From NCBI RefSeq assembly GCF_009720825.1, contig NZ_WNKY01000030.1, positions 1-64,000 of the forward strand: a stretch of 64,000 bases of DNA. The letters run 5' to 3'. The DNA comes from Duganella radicis. GTDB taxonomy: Bacteria; Pseudomonadota; Gammaproteobacteria; Burkholderiales; Burkholderiaceae_D. Position numbers and translations under genes: made by a program. Position 1 is the stretch's first letter. Every line of letters begins with the position of its first letter. This document shows, in pieces, positions 25,054 to 31,932 of this stretch. The notes below the pieces were generated by a model. That model did not search any database, was not told the DNA's origin, and was given only the letters and a program-made list of their open reading frames with translations.

Positions 25054-25099
25054 TCGGCTCTGGCCGCCGAAGTTCGGTAAATTAGAAGAGTTACCTTGC

Positions 25100-25528
25100 T
25101 TACAGACTACGTTTTACAGTGTTAAAGAAATCACCATTTCTCTTAATGGCATGTTCGAGCTGTGCATGCAATTCCCTTGCGGCAATACGAAGATTGGTCC
25201 ATCCAGGGTGGCTCATGGCCTTCTTATGGTCACCCCGCGACAAGGCAGCTTCTGGAAGCTCCATTAACAAACTCAACAATTTCGTTATCGCATTTCTTTC
25301 ATTCAAGGATAGATAGGCGACAGGCCAATTTATCAGCGCAATGCCGTTATCATGAACATCTTGCTGAATTTCTTGGGCAACATTGAAGTTGCCCATGGCT
25401 TCACATTGCTCTGGTGCACTCAACGACAAGACGTCAACCGCCTGTACAAAATAAAAGAAGCAGTTGTGAAATGATTCCTCCAACGACGCAGGTTCCTTGT
25501 CCATTACCGTTCCAATTTTCGAAGTCAT
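25100..25528 (-). CDS. hypothetical protein, helical, candidate immunity protein
   Basis: A 142-residue cytoplasmic protein without signal peptide, predicted mostly alpha-helical (SFHNCFFYFVQAVDVLSL, ITKLLSLLMELPEAAL, LRIAARELHAQLEHAIKR). No family recognised. It begins 19 bp after the end of a toxin-tip-like fragment (25548) and is closed by a terminator. Composition is less GC-rich than the flanking core genes. Size, position and helical make-up fit an immunity protein left over from an RHS or similar toxin locus, but nothing in the sequence proves it. Confidence 0.55.
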   Translation of the reverse strand: MTSKIGTVMDKEPASLEESFHNCFFYFVQAVDVLSLSAPEQCEAMGNFNVAQEIQQDVHDNGIALINWPVAYLSLNERNAITKLLSLLMELPEAALSRGDHKKAMSHPGWTNLRIAARELHAQLEHAIKRNGDFFNTVKRSL

Positions 25529-25547
25529 TTAAGCTACTGCCTGTATG

Positions 25548-25745
25548 TTAATGTACATCCCCTGAATAAAGCAGTAGACCGATTGCGACGCCAAGACGCA
25601 TCCACCAAGTCGGCGATGGCACTACAGGAGGGGCCGCCGGTTTGGGGACTCCCGGTTCGTTCCCTGGATGCGCCATTTCCGGCGTAATAGGGTTCCCGCT
25701 TAAATCGTAGCGTGCCCAGGGTGTAGTTGGCGTCTTTGCAATATG
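25548..25745 (-). pseudogene. C-terminal fragment of an unidentified protein (toxin-tip-like)
   Basis: The last ~66 codons of a longer protein: TPWARYDLSGNPITPEMA, a proline-rich linker (GVPKPAAPPVVPSP), then a hydrophobic end (WWMRLGVAIGLLLYSGDVH). The frame stays open upstream to 25874 and beyond, but past about 25745 its translation has low-complexity, non-protein-like character and the opposite strand looks coding instead. I take the junction to be there. Possibly the tail of an RHS/PAAR-type gene; not certain. Confidence 0.4.
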
Positions 25746-25980
25746 CGTCTTTGGCGGAAGCAGATGTGGTTCTTTTGACCGGTGGCTACGGGGTGTATGC
25801 AGACGCATCAGCGCAACTCGGTCCAGTAAAGGGAAGTATGGTGCAAACTTCGGACGCACCATGAATGACTGCACGGCTTCTAATGTGCCACTTGTCTTAC
25901 AGAAACGCCAAGGCCACTGGACCGTTGTTGGTGCAAAGGTAGTAAATGCCAGAGGTGAAGCGGCCGTGATTGTTGAGTGA
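25746..25980 (+). other. mixed coding remnants
   Basis: Two short plus-strand frames look protein-like but have no start. One runs to a TGA at 25862-25864 (ADVVLLTGGYGVYADASA). The other runs to a TGA at 25978-25980 (LQKRQGHWTVVGAKVVNARG). They may be one gene broken by a frameshift near 25840-25870. Family unknown. Confidence 0.25.
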
Positions 25981-26280
25981 TCCGGATCGAGCGCACGCCG
26001 GAGGGCTAGACAAACACACCCCGACCGCGCAGTTCGTTAGAGGCCCGCAGCTGGCCGTACACCGGCTGTTCCAACGTGAGGGCCAGAACCGCAGTCTCGG
26101 TGTCCTCGTCTACCCGATTCTTGATGTTGGGCTTTTTGCGATTGGCATCGATCAGGGCATCAATCCCCCCTCGACAGCCGACTGATATCGATAGAAAGTA
26201 TCACGGGAAAATGCCATTACCTTGCAGGCACGCGATACATTGCCCAGCTCAGTCGCTAAATTTAGCAGACCGACCTTGTA
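25981..26280 (-). pseudogene. IS481-type transposase, N-terminal remnant
   Basis: On the minus strand the segment GGIDALIDANRKKPNIKNRV, followed by ALTLEQPVYGQLRASNELRGRGVFV and SGVRSIR, matches the helix-turn-helix region of IS481-family transposases. A stop interrupts it after GVFV, and frameshifts or stops lie upstream (GQCIACLQGNGIFP before a stop). The DDE catalytic region is gone. The 187 bp from 26281 to 26467 hold no recognisable feature. Confidence 0.65.
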
Positions 26281-26467
26281 CCCTTGCCGAGGCCCTACTG
26301 TAGGATCAGATCTGAACTACTATCAAATATTAAGACATAGTATGCCTCCGCACTTGCCATCGCGGCAGTTTCCCAACAAATGGCGACGTGGGAGGCCGAC
26401 TCGCACGCTGTCGAAGCAAGACAATCCCTCTCTCAAGACGCCGGCGAGCAGTATTGAAGCCATGGGT

Positions 26468-26998
26468 TTACGGCTCGCTGTTCAGCCGCTCAACCACGCC
26501 AAGGCCGAGTCGCAGCGCTAGCCAGGCATCGCGCTTCGCGACGTAGGACAGCGTGTATGCCGGGCTGCTCGAGGGGAGATTGAAGATGCGGTAACGCCGC
26601 GCCTGCTTGCCCAATCTCTTCAAGCCCAGCCTGGCTGCGGTACCACCGTTGAAGGCGATGGTGTGAATATTGGGATAACGCGCCAGCAGCGCCGGCAAGT
26701 CGTTGTCGTTGCGGTCGCGGATTGCGCTGTCGAGGCTGCCCGGGCGGTGGGCTTCGGCCACCACGTCCCATAGGCCAACGCCATGCGCCAGCAAGGTTTG
26801 CAGCCGCGCCTCATACGCTAGCGGCACCAAGGCCACATCCAGCACCTCGGACATCAGCGCCCAGAATTTGTTCTGGCGGTTGCCATAGTATTGCTGGACG
26901 GCCAGCGATTTTTCACCGGGCAAACTGCCCAGCACCAGCAGCCGGGTGCGTTCATCCACCACCGGATCGAAACAACGCTTGCGCAAATCATCAGTCAT
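26468..26998 (-). CDS. DNA-deoxyinosine glycosylase (UDG family 6, HDG type)
   Basis: A 176-residue member of the uracil-DNA glycosylase superfamily. The N-terminal motif LGSLPGEKSLAVQQYYGNRQNKFW with following LWDVV is that of family 6 hypoxanthine-DNA glycosylases. The C-terminal motif LPSSSPAYTL corresponds to the conserved LPSTSPA loop. It would excise deaminated adenine (hypoxanthine) from DNA. The gene is divergent from the Mpo1-like gene; the intervening 56 bp carry a perfect palindrome. Confidence 0.88.
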   Translation of the reverse strand: MTDDLRKRCFDPVVDERTRLLVLGSLPGEKSLAVQQYYGNRQNKFWALMSEVLDVALVPLAYEARLQTLLAHGVGLWDVVAEAHRPGSLDSAIRDRNDNDLPALLARYPNIHTIAFNGGTAARLGLKRLGKQARRYRIFNLPSSSPAYTLSYVAKRDAWLALRLGLGVVERLNSEP

Positions 26999-27004
26999 GG
27001 GCGT

Positions 27005-27022
27005 ATTCTACAGGTGTAGAAT
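27005..27022. promoter_or_regulatory. perfect palindrome between divergent genes, candidate operator
   Basis: ATTCTACA-GG-TGTAGAAT, two 8-bp arms around a 2-bp centre, 6 bp from the glycosylase start and 32 bp from the Mpo1-like start. Its arms also read as TAGAAT, a plausible -10 hexamer in either direction. It is not a LexA box. Protein partner unknown. Confidence 0.5.
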
Positions 27023-27054
27023 CAGCCGATAACAAAACGCCCAAGGAGACCACC

Positions 27055-27492
27055 ATGCCGGACAACCGCGCCATCGACACCCTGCTGGCCAAGTACAGCG
27101 AGAGCCACCTCCACCCCACCAACGAAGTGATCCACTTCGTCTGCGTGCCGGTCATCGTGTTCACCTTGCTCGGCCTGCTATGGGCGCTGCATCCGCTGGT
27201 GGCGCTGGGCTTCACCGTGGCCTCGATGTGGTACTACTTCAAGCTGTCCAGGCCGTTCGCGCTCGGCATGCTGCTGATGGCGGCCGTGATGCTGTCCATC
27301 CTGGCCGCCCTGCCGCCGGCCAGCGTGCTGCCGCTGTCGATCATCATTTTCGTGCTGGCGTGGATAGGCCAGTTCATCGGCCACAAGATCGAGGGCAAGA
27401 AGCCGTCCTTTTTTGACGACCTGCGCTTCCTGCTGATCGGCCCGCTGTTCGTGCTGAGCTTCCTGTACCGCCGCCTGCACTGGGCCTATTAA
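27055..27492 (+). CDS. Mpo1-like (DUF962/YGL010w) membrane protein
   Basis: A 145-residue protein with four hydrophobic segments. It opens with LLAKYSESHLHPTNEVIHFVCVPVIVFTLLG, the conserved H-x2-P-x2-H region of the family, and later has AWIGQFIGHKIEGKKPSFFDDLRFLLIGP. Yeast Mpo1 is an Fe2+-dependent dioxygenase acting on 2-hydroxy fatty acids; the histidines needed are present, but bacterial activity is inferred. AAGGAG precedes the ATG. Confidence 0.9.
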   Translation: MPDNRAIDTLLAKYSESHLHPTNEVIHFVCVPVIVFTLLGLLWALHPLVALGFTVASMWYYFKLSRPFALGMLLMAAVMLSILAALPPASVLPLSIIIFVLAWIGQFIGHKIEGKKPSFFDDLRFLLIGPLFVLSFLYRRLHWAY

Positions 27493-27626
27493 CGGAACCA
27501 GGAATGGGCGAACAAGGCCTGCGCCGCGCCCTGCATCTCATCGTCGGCCAGCAGCAGCACCAAAGCGGTGCTCAGGGCCACATAGCCCAACAGCGTGACG
27601 ACTTTGACTTGCAGCGCGGTATTCAT
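27489..27626 (-). CDS. 45-residue single-pass membrane protein
   Basis: Starts at the ATG (27626) that has GGGAGAG seven to eight bases upstream; an earlier in-frame start at 27686 lacks one. Sequence: MNTALQVKVVTLLGY, one membrane helix (VALSTALVLLLA), then an acidic DDEMQ and an amphipathic tail. Its stop overlaps the last 4 bp of the Mpo1-like gene on the other strand. Function unknown. Confidence 0.55.
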   Translation of the reverse strand: MNTALQVKVVTLLGYVALSTALVLLLADDEMQGAAQALFAHSWFR

Positions 27627-27789
27627 GGCGCTCTCCCGAAATGAAAAGAAGTATGAATTCACTATACTTGGTCTTTCGGCCAGCACCGCTGAATTTACAC
27701 TCCCGTTACAACTTATACATTAATCCGTTGCGCCGCAACAAAACGCTGGCCGCTAGGCAAGATACGCCCCGGCCAGCTATACTGGTTTG

Positions 27790-28701
27790 ATGTCTTCTCC
27801 ACTGCTATTCATCACCGCCTGTCTGATCTGGGGCTCCACGTTTTTCGCCATTACGCTGCAACTCGGTGACGTGCCGCCGGCCGTGTCCGTGGTATATCGC
27901 TTCGCGCTGGCATCGGCCGTGCTGTTTGCCTGGTGCGCCGCGCGCGGCCACAAGCTGCCGCTGCCATGGCGCGCGCAACGCTGGCTGATCCTGCAAGGCA
28001 GCGCCACCTTTGCCGTCAGCTACATCTGCACCTACACCTCCGAGCAATACCTGGTCTCCGGGCTGGTGGCCGTGCTGTTCGCGCTGATGGTGTTCTGGAA
28101 CCCCATCCTCAACCATCTGGTCTTCCGCACCCCGCTCAGTCCCCGCACATGGGCGGCCGGCGGGGTCGCCATTGCCGGCGTCACCCTGCTGTTCTACCAC
28201 TCCATCCATGACGCATGGAATGAGATCTCGTCCGGTGGCAATGGTCATTTCCTGCTCGGCCTGGTGCTGGCGCTGTGCGCCACCATCGCCAGCTCGGTCG
28301 GCAACGTGCTGGTGATCAAAGTGCGCGAGCAATCCGACAACGTGCTGCTGACCATGGCCTGGTCCATGCTGTGGGGCAGCCTGCTGGTGGCGCTGTGGGT
28401 GCTGGTCAGCGGCCAGTCCTTCGTCATGCCGTCCACCGCCAGATACTGGGGCGGCCTGCTCTACCTGTCGCTGCTGGGCTCGGTGATCGCGTTTGCCGCC
28501 TACTTCACCCTGATCCACCGCATCGGCTCCGACAAGACCGTGTACATCGGCGTGGTGACGCCGGTGATCTCGGTGCTGCTGTCGATCCAGCTTGAACACT
28601 ACCGTCCCGGTCCGCTGGAATGGATAGGCATGGTGCTATGCCTGTCCAGCGTGGCCTGGGTGCTGAAACCGACTTCCTCCACTACCGCAAAAACCCGATG
28701 A
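27790..28701 (+). CDS. EamA/DMT-family transporter
   Basis: A 303-residue ten-helix drug/metabolite transporter with two EamA repeats. Repeat 1 starts LLFITACLIWGSTFFAI; repeat 2 has GLVLALCATIASSVGNVLV and ends VTPVISVLLSIQLEHYRPGPLEWIGMVLCLSSVAWV. Members mostly export metabolites; the substrate is unknown. TTG at 27787 immediately precedes the ATG at 27790. The stop overlaps the next gene's ATG (ATGA), so both are co-translated. Confidence 0.92.
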   Translation: MSSPLLFITACLIWGSTFFAITLQLGDVPPAVSVVYRFALASAVLFAWCAARGHKLPLPWRAQRWLILQGSATFAVSYICTYTSEQYLVSGLVAVLFALMVFWNPILNHLVFRTPLSPRTWAAGGVAIAGVTLLFYHSIHDAWNEISSGGNGHFLLGLVLALCATIASSVGNVLVIKVREQSDNVLLTMAWSMLWGSLLVALWVLVSGQSFVMPSTARYWGGLLYLSLLGSVIAFAAYFTLIHRIGSDKTVYIGVVTPVISVLLSIQLEHYRPGPLEWIGMVLCLSSVAWVLKPTSSTTAKTR

Positions 28702-29189
28702 GTACCTCCGAACTGACCATCCGTCCGGCCACGCCGGCCGACGTCCCCGCCATCTTTGGCATGATCTTCGAGCTGGCCGTGTTTGAAAAGCTGGAGCACA
28801 TGGTGGTCGCCAACGAAGCGGCCCTGCACGACAGCCTGTTCTGCGACAAGCCGGTGTGCGAGGCGCTGGTCGGCGAAACCGGTGGCGAGGTGGTCACCTT
28901 CGCGCTGTTCTTCCACAACTTCTCCACCTTCCTGTGCAAGAAAGGCCTGTACCTGGAAGACCTGTACGTGCAACAGGCGCATCGCGGCAAGGGTTACGGC
29001 AAGCAAATGCTGGTGGCGCTGGCGCAACTGGCGGTGGAGCGCGATTGCGGCCGCTTCGAATGGTCGGTGCTGGACTGGAACGCCAACGCCATCACCTTCT
29101 ACCAAAACATGGGCGCCACCGTCATGCCCGACTGGCGCATCTGCCGCGTCACCGGCGACGCCCTGACGCAGCTGTCGTCGCAGGCATAA
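28698..29189 (+). CDS. GNAT-family N-acetyltransferase (diamine acetyltransferase-like)
   Basis: A 163-residue acetyl-CoA-dependent acetyltransferase. Motif A with the pyrophosphate loop is LYVQQAHRGKGYGKQML; the N-terminal half (TIRPATPADVPAIFGMIFELAVFEKLEHMV) and WSVLDWNANAITFYQNMGA resemble spermidine/spermine acetyltransferases. Start overlaps the upstream transporter stop by 4 bp, so a transported and then acetylated, or acetylated and exported, amine is conceivable. Confidence 0.9.
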   Translation: MSTSELTIRPATPADVPAIFGMIFELAVFEKLEHMVVANEAALHDSLFCDKPVCEALVGETGGEVVTFALFFHNFSTFLCKKGLYLEDLYVQQAHRGKGYGKQMLVALAQLAVERDCGRFEWSVLDWNANAITFYQNMGATVMPDWRICRVTGDALTQLSSQA

Positions 29190-29235
29190 AATCAACCGTA
29201 GATTGAACTTCCTCATACGGCGCGGCACGGTATGA

Positions 29236-30210
29236 ATGCAGACTGGGCCGATGCCGAATACCGTCCCGTCCGCCCGTTACGATTTGCCGTGGAAAGCCGT
29301 GCTAAAGCATGCTTTGCGCGCCTTCCTCGACTTTTACTTTCCTGACTTCAGCGCTCGCATCGACTGGCGGCAACGACCGCGCTTCCGCGACAAAGAATTT
29401 GCTCGCTCGGGCTTTAGCGGTGCGCCGAATGTCATGGTGGCCGACATACTGGCAGAGGTACGAATGCGCGACGGGCGACAAGGACTGGTGCACATAGAAA
29501 TCCAGACTCAGCGAGACGCCACAATGGCAAAGCGCATGCACGACTACAACTACCGCATCAGCGAAACATATGATTTGCCGCTGGCCAGTCTGGTGCTGCT
29601 CGCGGACGAGTATCCTCGCTGGCGCCCAGCCAGCTTCGACCAGCAGTTCGAGGGCACGGCGACGGCGTTTTCTTTCGGCAGCGCAAAGCTGCTCGATTAC
29701 GTCACCGACATCGAGGCACTGGAGGCTTCGAGCAATCCGGTTGCCTGGTTGACACTGGCCCACTGGCGTTCGCAGCAGGCCCACCATGATCCGAAAAAAC
29801 TCTACGCCGCCAAGCTACACTTGACCGCACTCCTGTTTCGGCATGGCTGGAACAAAAAGCGCATACTGGTTTTATTCGACGCGATCAATTGGATGATGAC
29901 CTTGCCCGAGCCTTATCAACGACGCTATTGGCAAGCTGCCCGCAAGTTGGGAAAGGAGCACGAAATGAAGTTACTCAACCCTTTGGAGCAAATGTTTTTT
30001 GACGATGGGATCAAGAAAGGTTTGGAACAAGGTCTGGAGCAGGGACGCAGGGAGGGGGCGGTTGTGCTTCTGGAACGGCTGCTCGTCAAACGTTTCGGGC
30101 CATTGTCACAGACCACTCGCAAGAAACTGGCCACAGCCAGTCTGGCGCAATTAGAGGCCTGGAGCGATGCTCTGGATGAAGCCCAATCATTGAAGCAAAT
30201 TTGGGAGTAA
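29236..30210 (+). CDS. Rpn/PDDEXK-family nuclease-like protein (putative transposase type)
   Basis: A 324-residue protein of the Rpn/DUF4351 group. The PD-(D/E)XK-type core is visible: VADILAEVRMRDGRQGLVHIEIQTQ, where D, E and ExQ take the catalytic positions, followed by RMHDYNYRISETY. The C-terminal part (KKGLEQGLEQGRREGAVVLLERLLVKRFG) is the charged helical region common in DUF4351 proteins. E. coli Rpn proteins are DNA endonucleases stimulating RecA-independent recombination. ATG 29236 or 29251 may be used; neither has a clear Shine-Dalgarno. It is isolated from neighbours, with its own promoter unidentified. Confidence 0.82.
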   Translation: MQTGPMPNTVPSARYDLPWKAVLKHALRAFLDFYFPDFSARIDWRQRPRFRDKEFARSGFSGAPNVMVADILAEVRMRDGRQGLVHIEIQTQRDATMAKRMHDYNYRISETYDLPLASLVLLADEYPRWRPASFDQQFEGTATAFSFGSAKLLDYVTDIEALEASSNPVAWLTLAHWRSQQAHHDPKKLYAAKLHLTALLFRHGWNKKRILVLFDAINWMMTLPEPYQRRYWQAARKLGKEHEMKLLNPLEQMFFDDGIKKGLEQGLEQGRREGAVVLLERLLVKRFGPLSQTTRKKLATASLAQLEAWSDALDEAQSLKQIWE

Positions 30211-30212
30211 TG

Positions 30213-30248
30213 CAAAAAAATCCCACCCAGCGGCAAGCGCTGGATGGG
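30213..30248 (-). terminator. terminator after the ABC permease/binding-protein gene
   Basis: On the minus strand the stem CCCATCCAGCG / CGCTGGGTGGG (one mismatch, 30248-30238 with 30232-30222) is followed by a run of seven T (30220-30214). It ends transcription of the ABC gene from the right, and lies just past the Rpn gene from the left. Confidence 0.75.
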
Positions 30249-30250
30249 CG

Positions 30251-30291
30251 GAACCCGTTGTCAGTGGGAGGGAGATTGAATCAACGGGTTC
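30251..30291. repeat. 10-bp inverted repeat beside the terminator
   Basis: GAACCCGTTG (30251-30260) and CAACGGGTTC (30282-30291) with a 21-nt loop rich in purines. Lies between the ABC gene stop and its terminator, so in that transcript it forms a second stem; function unknown. Confidence 0.5.
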
Positions 30292-30336
30292 ACTATATCG
30301 CCCTGGTCCGCCCGGCGCCGCAGGCCTTACAAATCA

Positions 30337-31932
30337 TTACGGCGACTTTACATAAAGGTGATACCTGTTAGTTACTGTTCGCTCCAGCAGCTCGAACAGG
30401 CCCTGCGTCAGCAATGCCAATATTGCCGCAGGGATAGCGCCGGCCAGCAGCATGTCGTTGTCGTTCAGGGCCAGGCCGATGGTGATGCGCTCGCCGTAGC
30501 CGCCGGCGCCGATGAAGGCGGCGATGGTGGCCGTGCCCACGCTCATCACGGCGGCGGTTTTCACACCGGCCAGCATCACCGGCAAGGCCAGCGGCAGATC
30601 GATGTGCAGCAGCCTTTGCAGCGGACGCAGGCCCAGCGCCTGCGCCGCCAGCTTCAAGCCCTTGCGCACTTGCAGCAAGCCGATACAGGTGTTGCGCACG
30701 ATGGGCAGCAGCGCATACACCACCAGCGCCACCAACGCCGGCGCGGTGCCGATGGTGCCCAGCAGCGGTATCAGCAGCGCCAGCAAGGCCAGCGACGGCA
30801 CGGTTTGCAGCACGCCTGTCAGCCCCAGCACCAGTTGCCGCAGGCGCGGCAAGGCGGCGGCCAGGATGCCCAGCGGGACGCCGATCAGACAGGCAAGCGC
30901 CACCGCCAGCAACACCAGCGTCAGATGCTGCTGCGTCAACCGCCAGAGATTTTCATCGAAGACTTTCGCCATCAGCCCCCGGCCCGCAGCAGGGACAGCG
31001 GCGGGCCCGCCTGCGGCTAGCGGCGGCGATGCGGCTTCGGGCGAGGGTTGCGGCGCACCGGCGGGGCGTGCGGGGTGCAAGGGATGCGCCGCCAGCCAGT
31101 CGCTCGCCACGCGCGTGAAGCTCTTGCCATCGATTTCAGCGGCGGCGTTCATCGCAATCATGTCCGCCTCGCTGATGCGCCCTTCCAGCTGGCCGATCGC
31201 CTTCCACGCCGCAGGAAAACGCTGCGCCGCCTCCAGCCGGTACAACAGCACCGCGTCATAGCGCGGGAAGTAGCCGCGATCATCTTCCAGCACCCGCAAG
31301 CCATACTGCCCGATGCGCGGCTCGGTCGAGTAGATATCGATGACATCCACCTGCCGTCCTTTCAGCGCCTCGTAAGCCAGGCCATGATCCAGCCCCTCCG
31401 GCCGCTGCGTCAGGCCATAGCGCGCCGCCAATCCCTGCCAGCCATCCGCGCGCCCGATAAACTCATGCGACAAGCCAAACCGCAACCCGCCCTGCGCCGC
31501 CAGCTCGCTCAGCTTGCGCGGTCCATCGCCGCCGCCGCGCATCGCCAGCGCATAGGTATTGTTAAAGCCCAGCGGCACCGCCACGCCCAGGCCCATGGCC
31601 GCCAGTTCCTTGCGCATCTGCGTCATCGACGATGGCTGCTTGTGCTTGAGGATCTCCAGATCGATGGTGCCGATATACTCCGGATAGACATCGATCCGCC
31701 CTGTCTGCAACGCCGCCAGCACAATCGCCGTATTGCCCAGGCCTTGCAGATGCTCGACCTGCGCATGCGGCGCCGCCACCTGCGCCAGCATCTCGCCGAG
31801 AATATACGACTCCGTGAACCGCTTCGAGCCGATATGCAGCGTATCGCCCGCCGCCGCTCCTGCACCGCAAAGCGGCAACGCCAGGCCAGCCAGCACGGCG
31901 CGCAGCCACCACTTCAACGCCTGCGCCGCCAT
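30337..31932 (-). CDS. osmoprotectant-type ABC transporter, fused binding protein and permease
   Basis: A 531-residue fusion. After a signal peptide (to about residue 28) comes an OpuAC-type glycine-betaine/choline-binding domain (IGSKRFTESYILGEMLA, GLGNTAIVLAALQTGRIDVYPEYIGT). A proline/alanine linker (about residues 290-325) leads to a permease domain with about six helices and the EAA-like loop (AAQALGLRPLQRLLHIDLPLALPVMLAGVKTA). It would take up a quaternary amine or similar small solute. No ATPase gene is adjacent, which is unusual for this system. Its ATG overlaps the stop of the metalloprotease gene by one base. Confidence 0.88.
   Translation of the reverse strand: MAAQALKWWLRAVLAGLALPLCGAGAAAGDTLHIGSKRFTESYILGEMLAQVAAPHAQVEHLQGLGNTAIVLAALQTGRIDVYPEYIGTIDLEILKHKQPSSMTQMRKELAAMGLGVAVPLGFNNTYALAMRGGGDGPRKLSELAAQGGLRFGLSHEFIGRADGWQGLAARYGLTQRPEGLDHGLAYEALKGRQVDVIDIYSTEPRIGQYGLRVLEDDRGYFPRYDAVLLYRLEAAQRFPAAWKAIGQLEGRISEADMIAMNAAAEIDGKSFTRVASDWLAAHPLHPARPAGAPQPSPEAASPPLAAGGPAAVPAAGRGLMAKVFDENLWRLTQQHLTLVLLAVALACLIGVPLGILAAALPRLRQLVLGLTGVLQTVPSLALLALLIPLLGTIGTAPALVALVVYALLPIVRNTCIGLLQVRKGLKLAAQALGLRPLQRLLHIDLPLALPVMLAGVKTAAVMSVGTATIAAFIGAGGYGERITIGLALNDNDMLLAGAIPAAILALLTQGLFELLERTVTNRYHLYVKSP

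Noticed and set aside
24750..25099. Minus-strand frame open from the short hydrophobic ORF back to about 25100
   Set aside because: It crosses a strong terminator hairpin, has no start codon with a ribosome site, and its extension shows no protein-like character.
25746..25874. Minus-strand upstream extension of the toxin-tip-like fragment
   Set aside because: The opposite strand has more protein-like frames here, and no start with a Shine-Dalgarno exists; treated as a junction of unrelated remnants.
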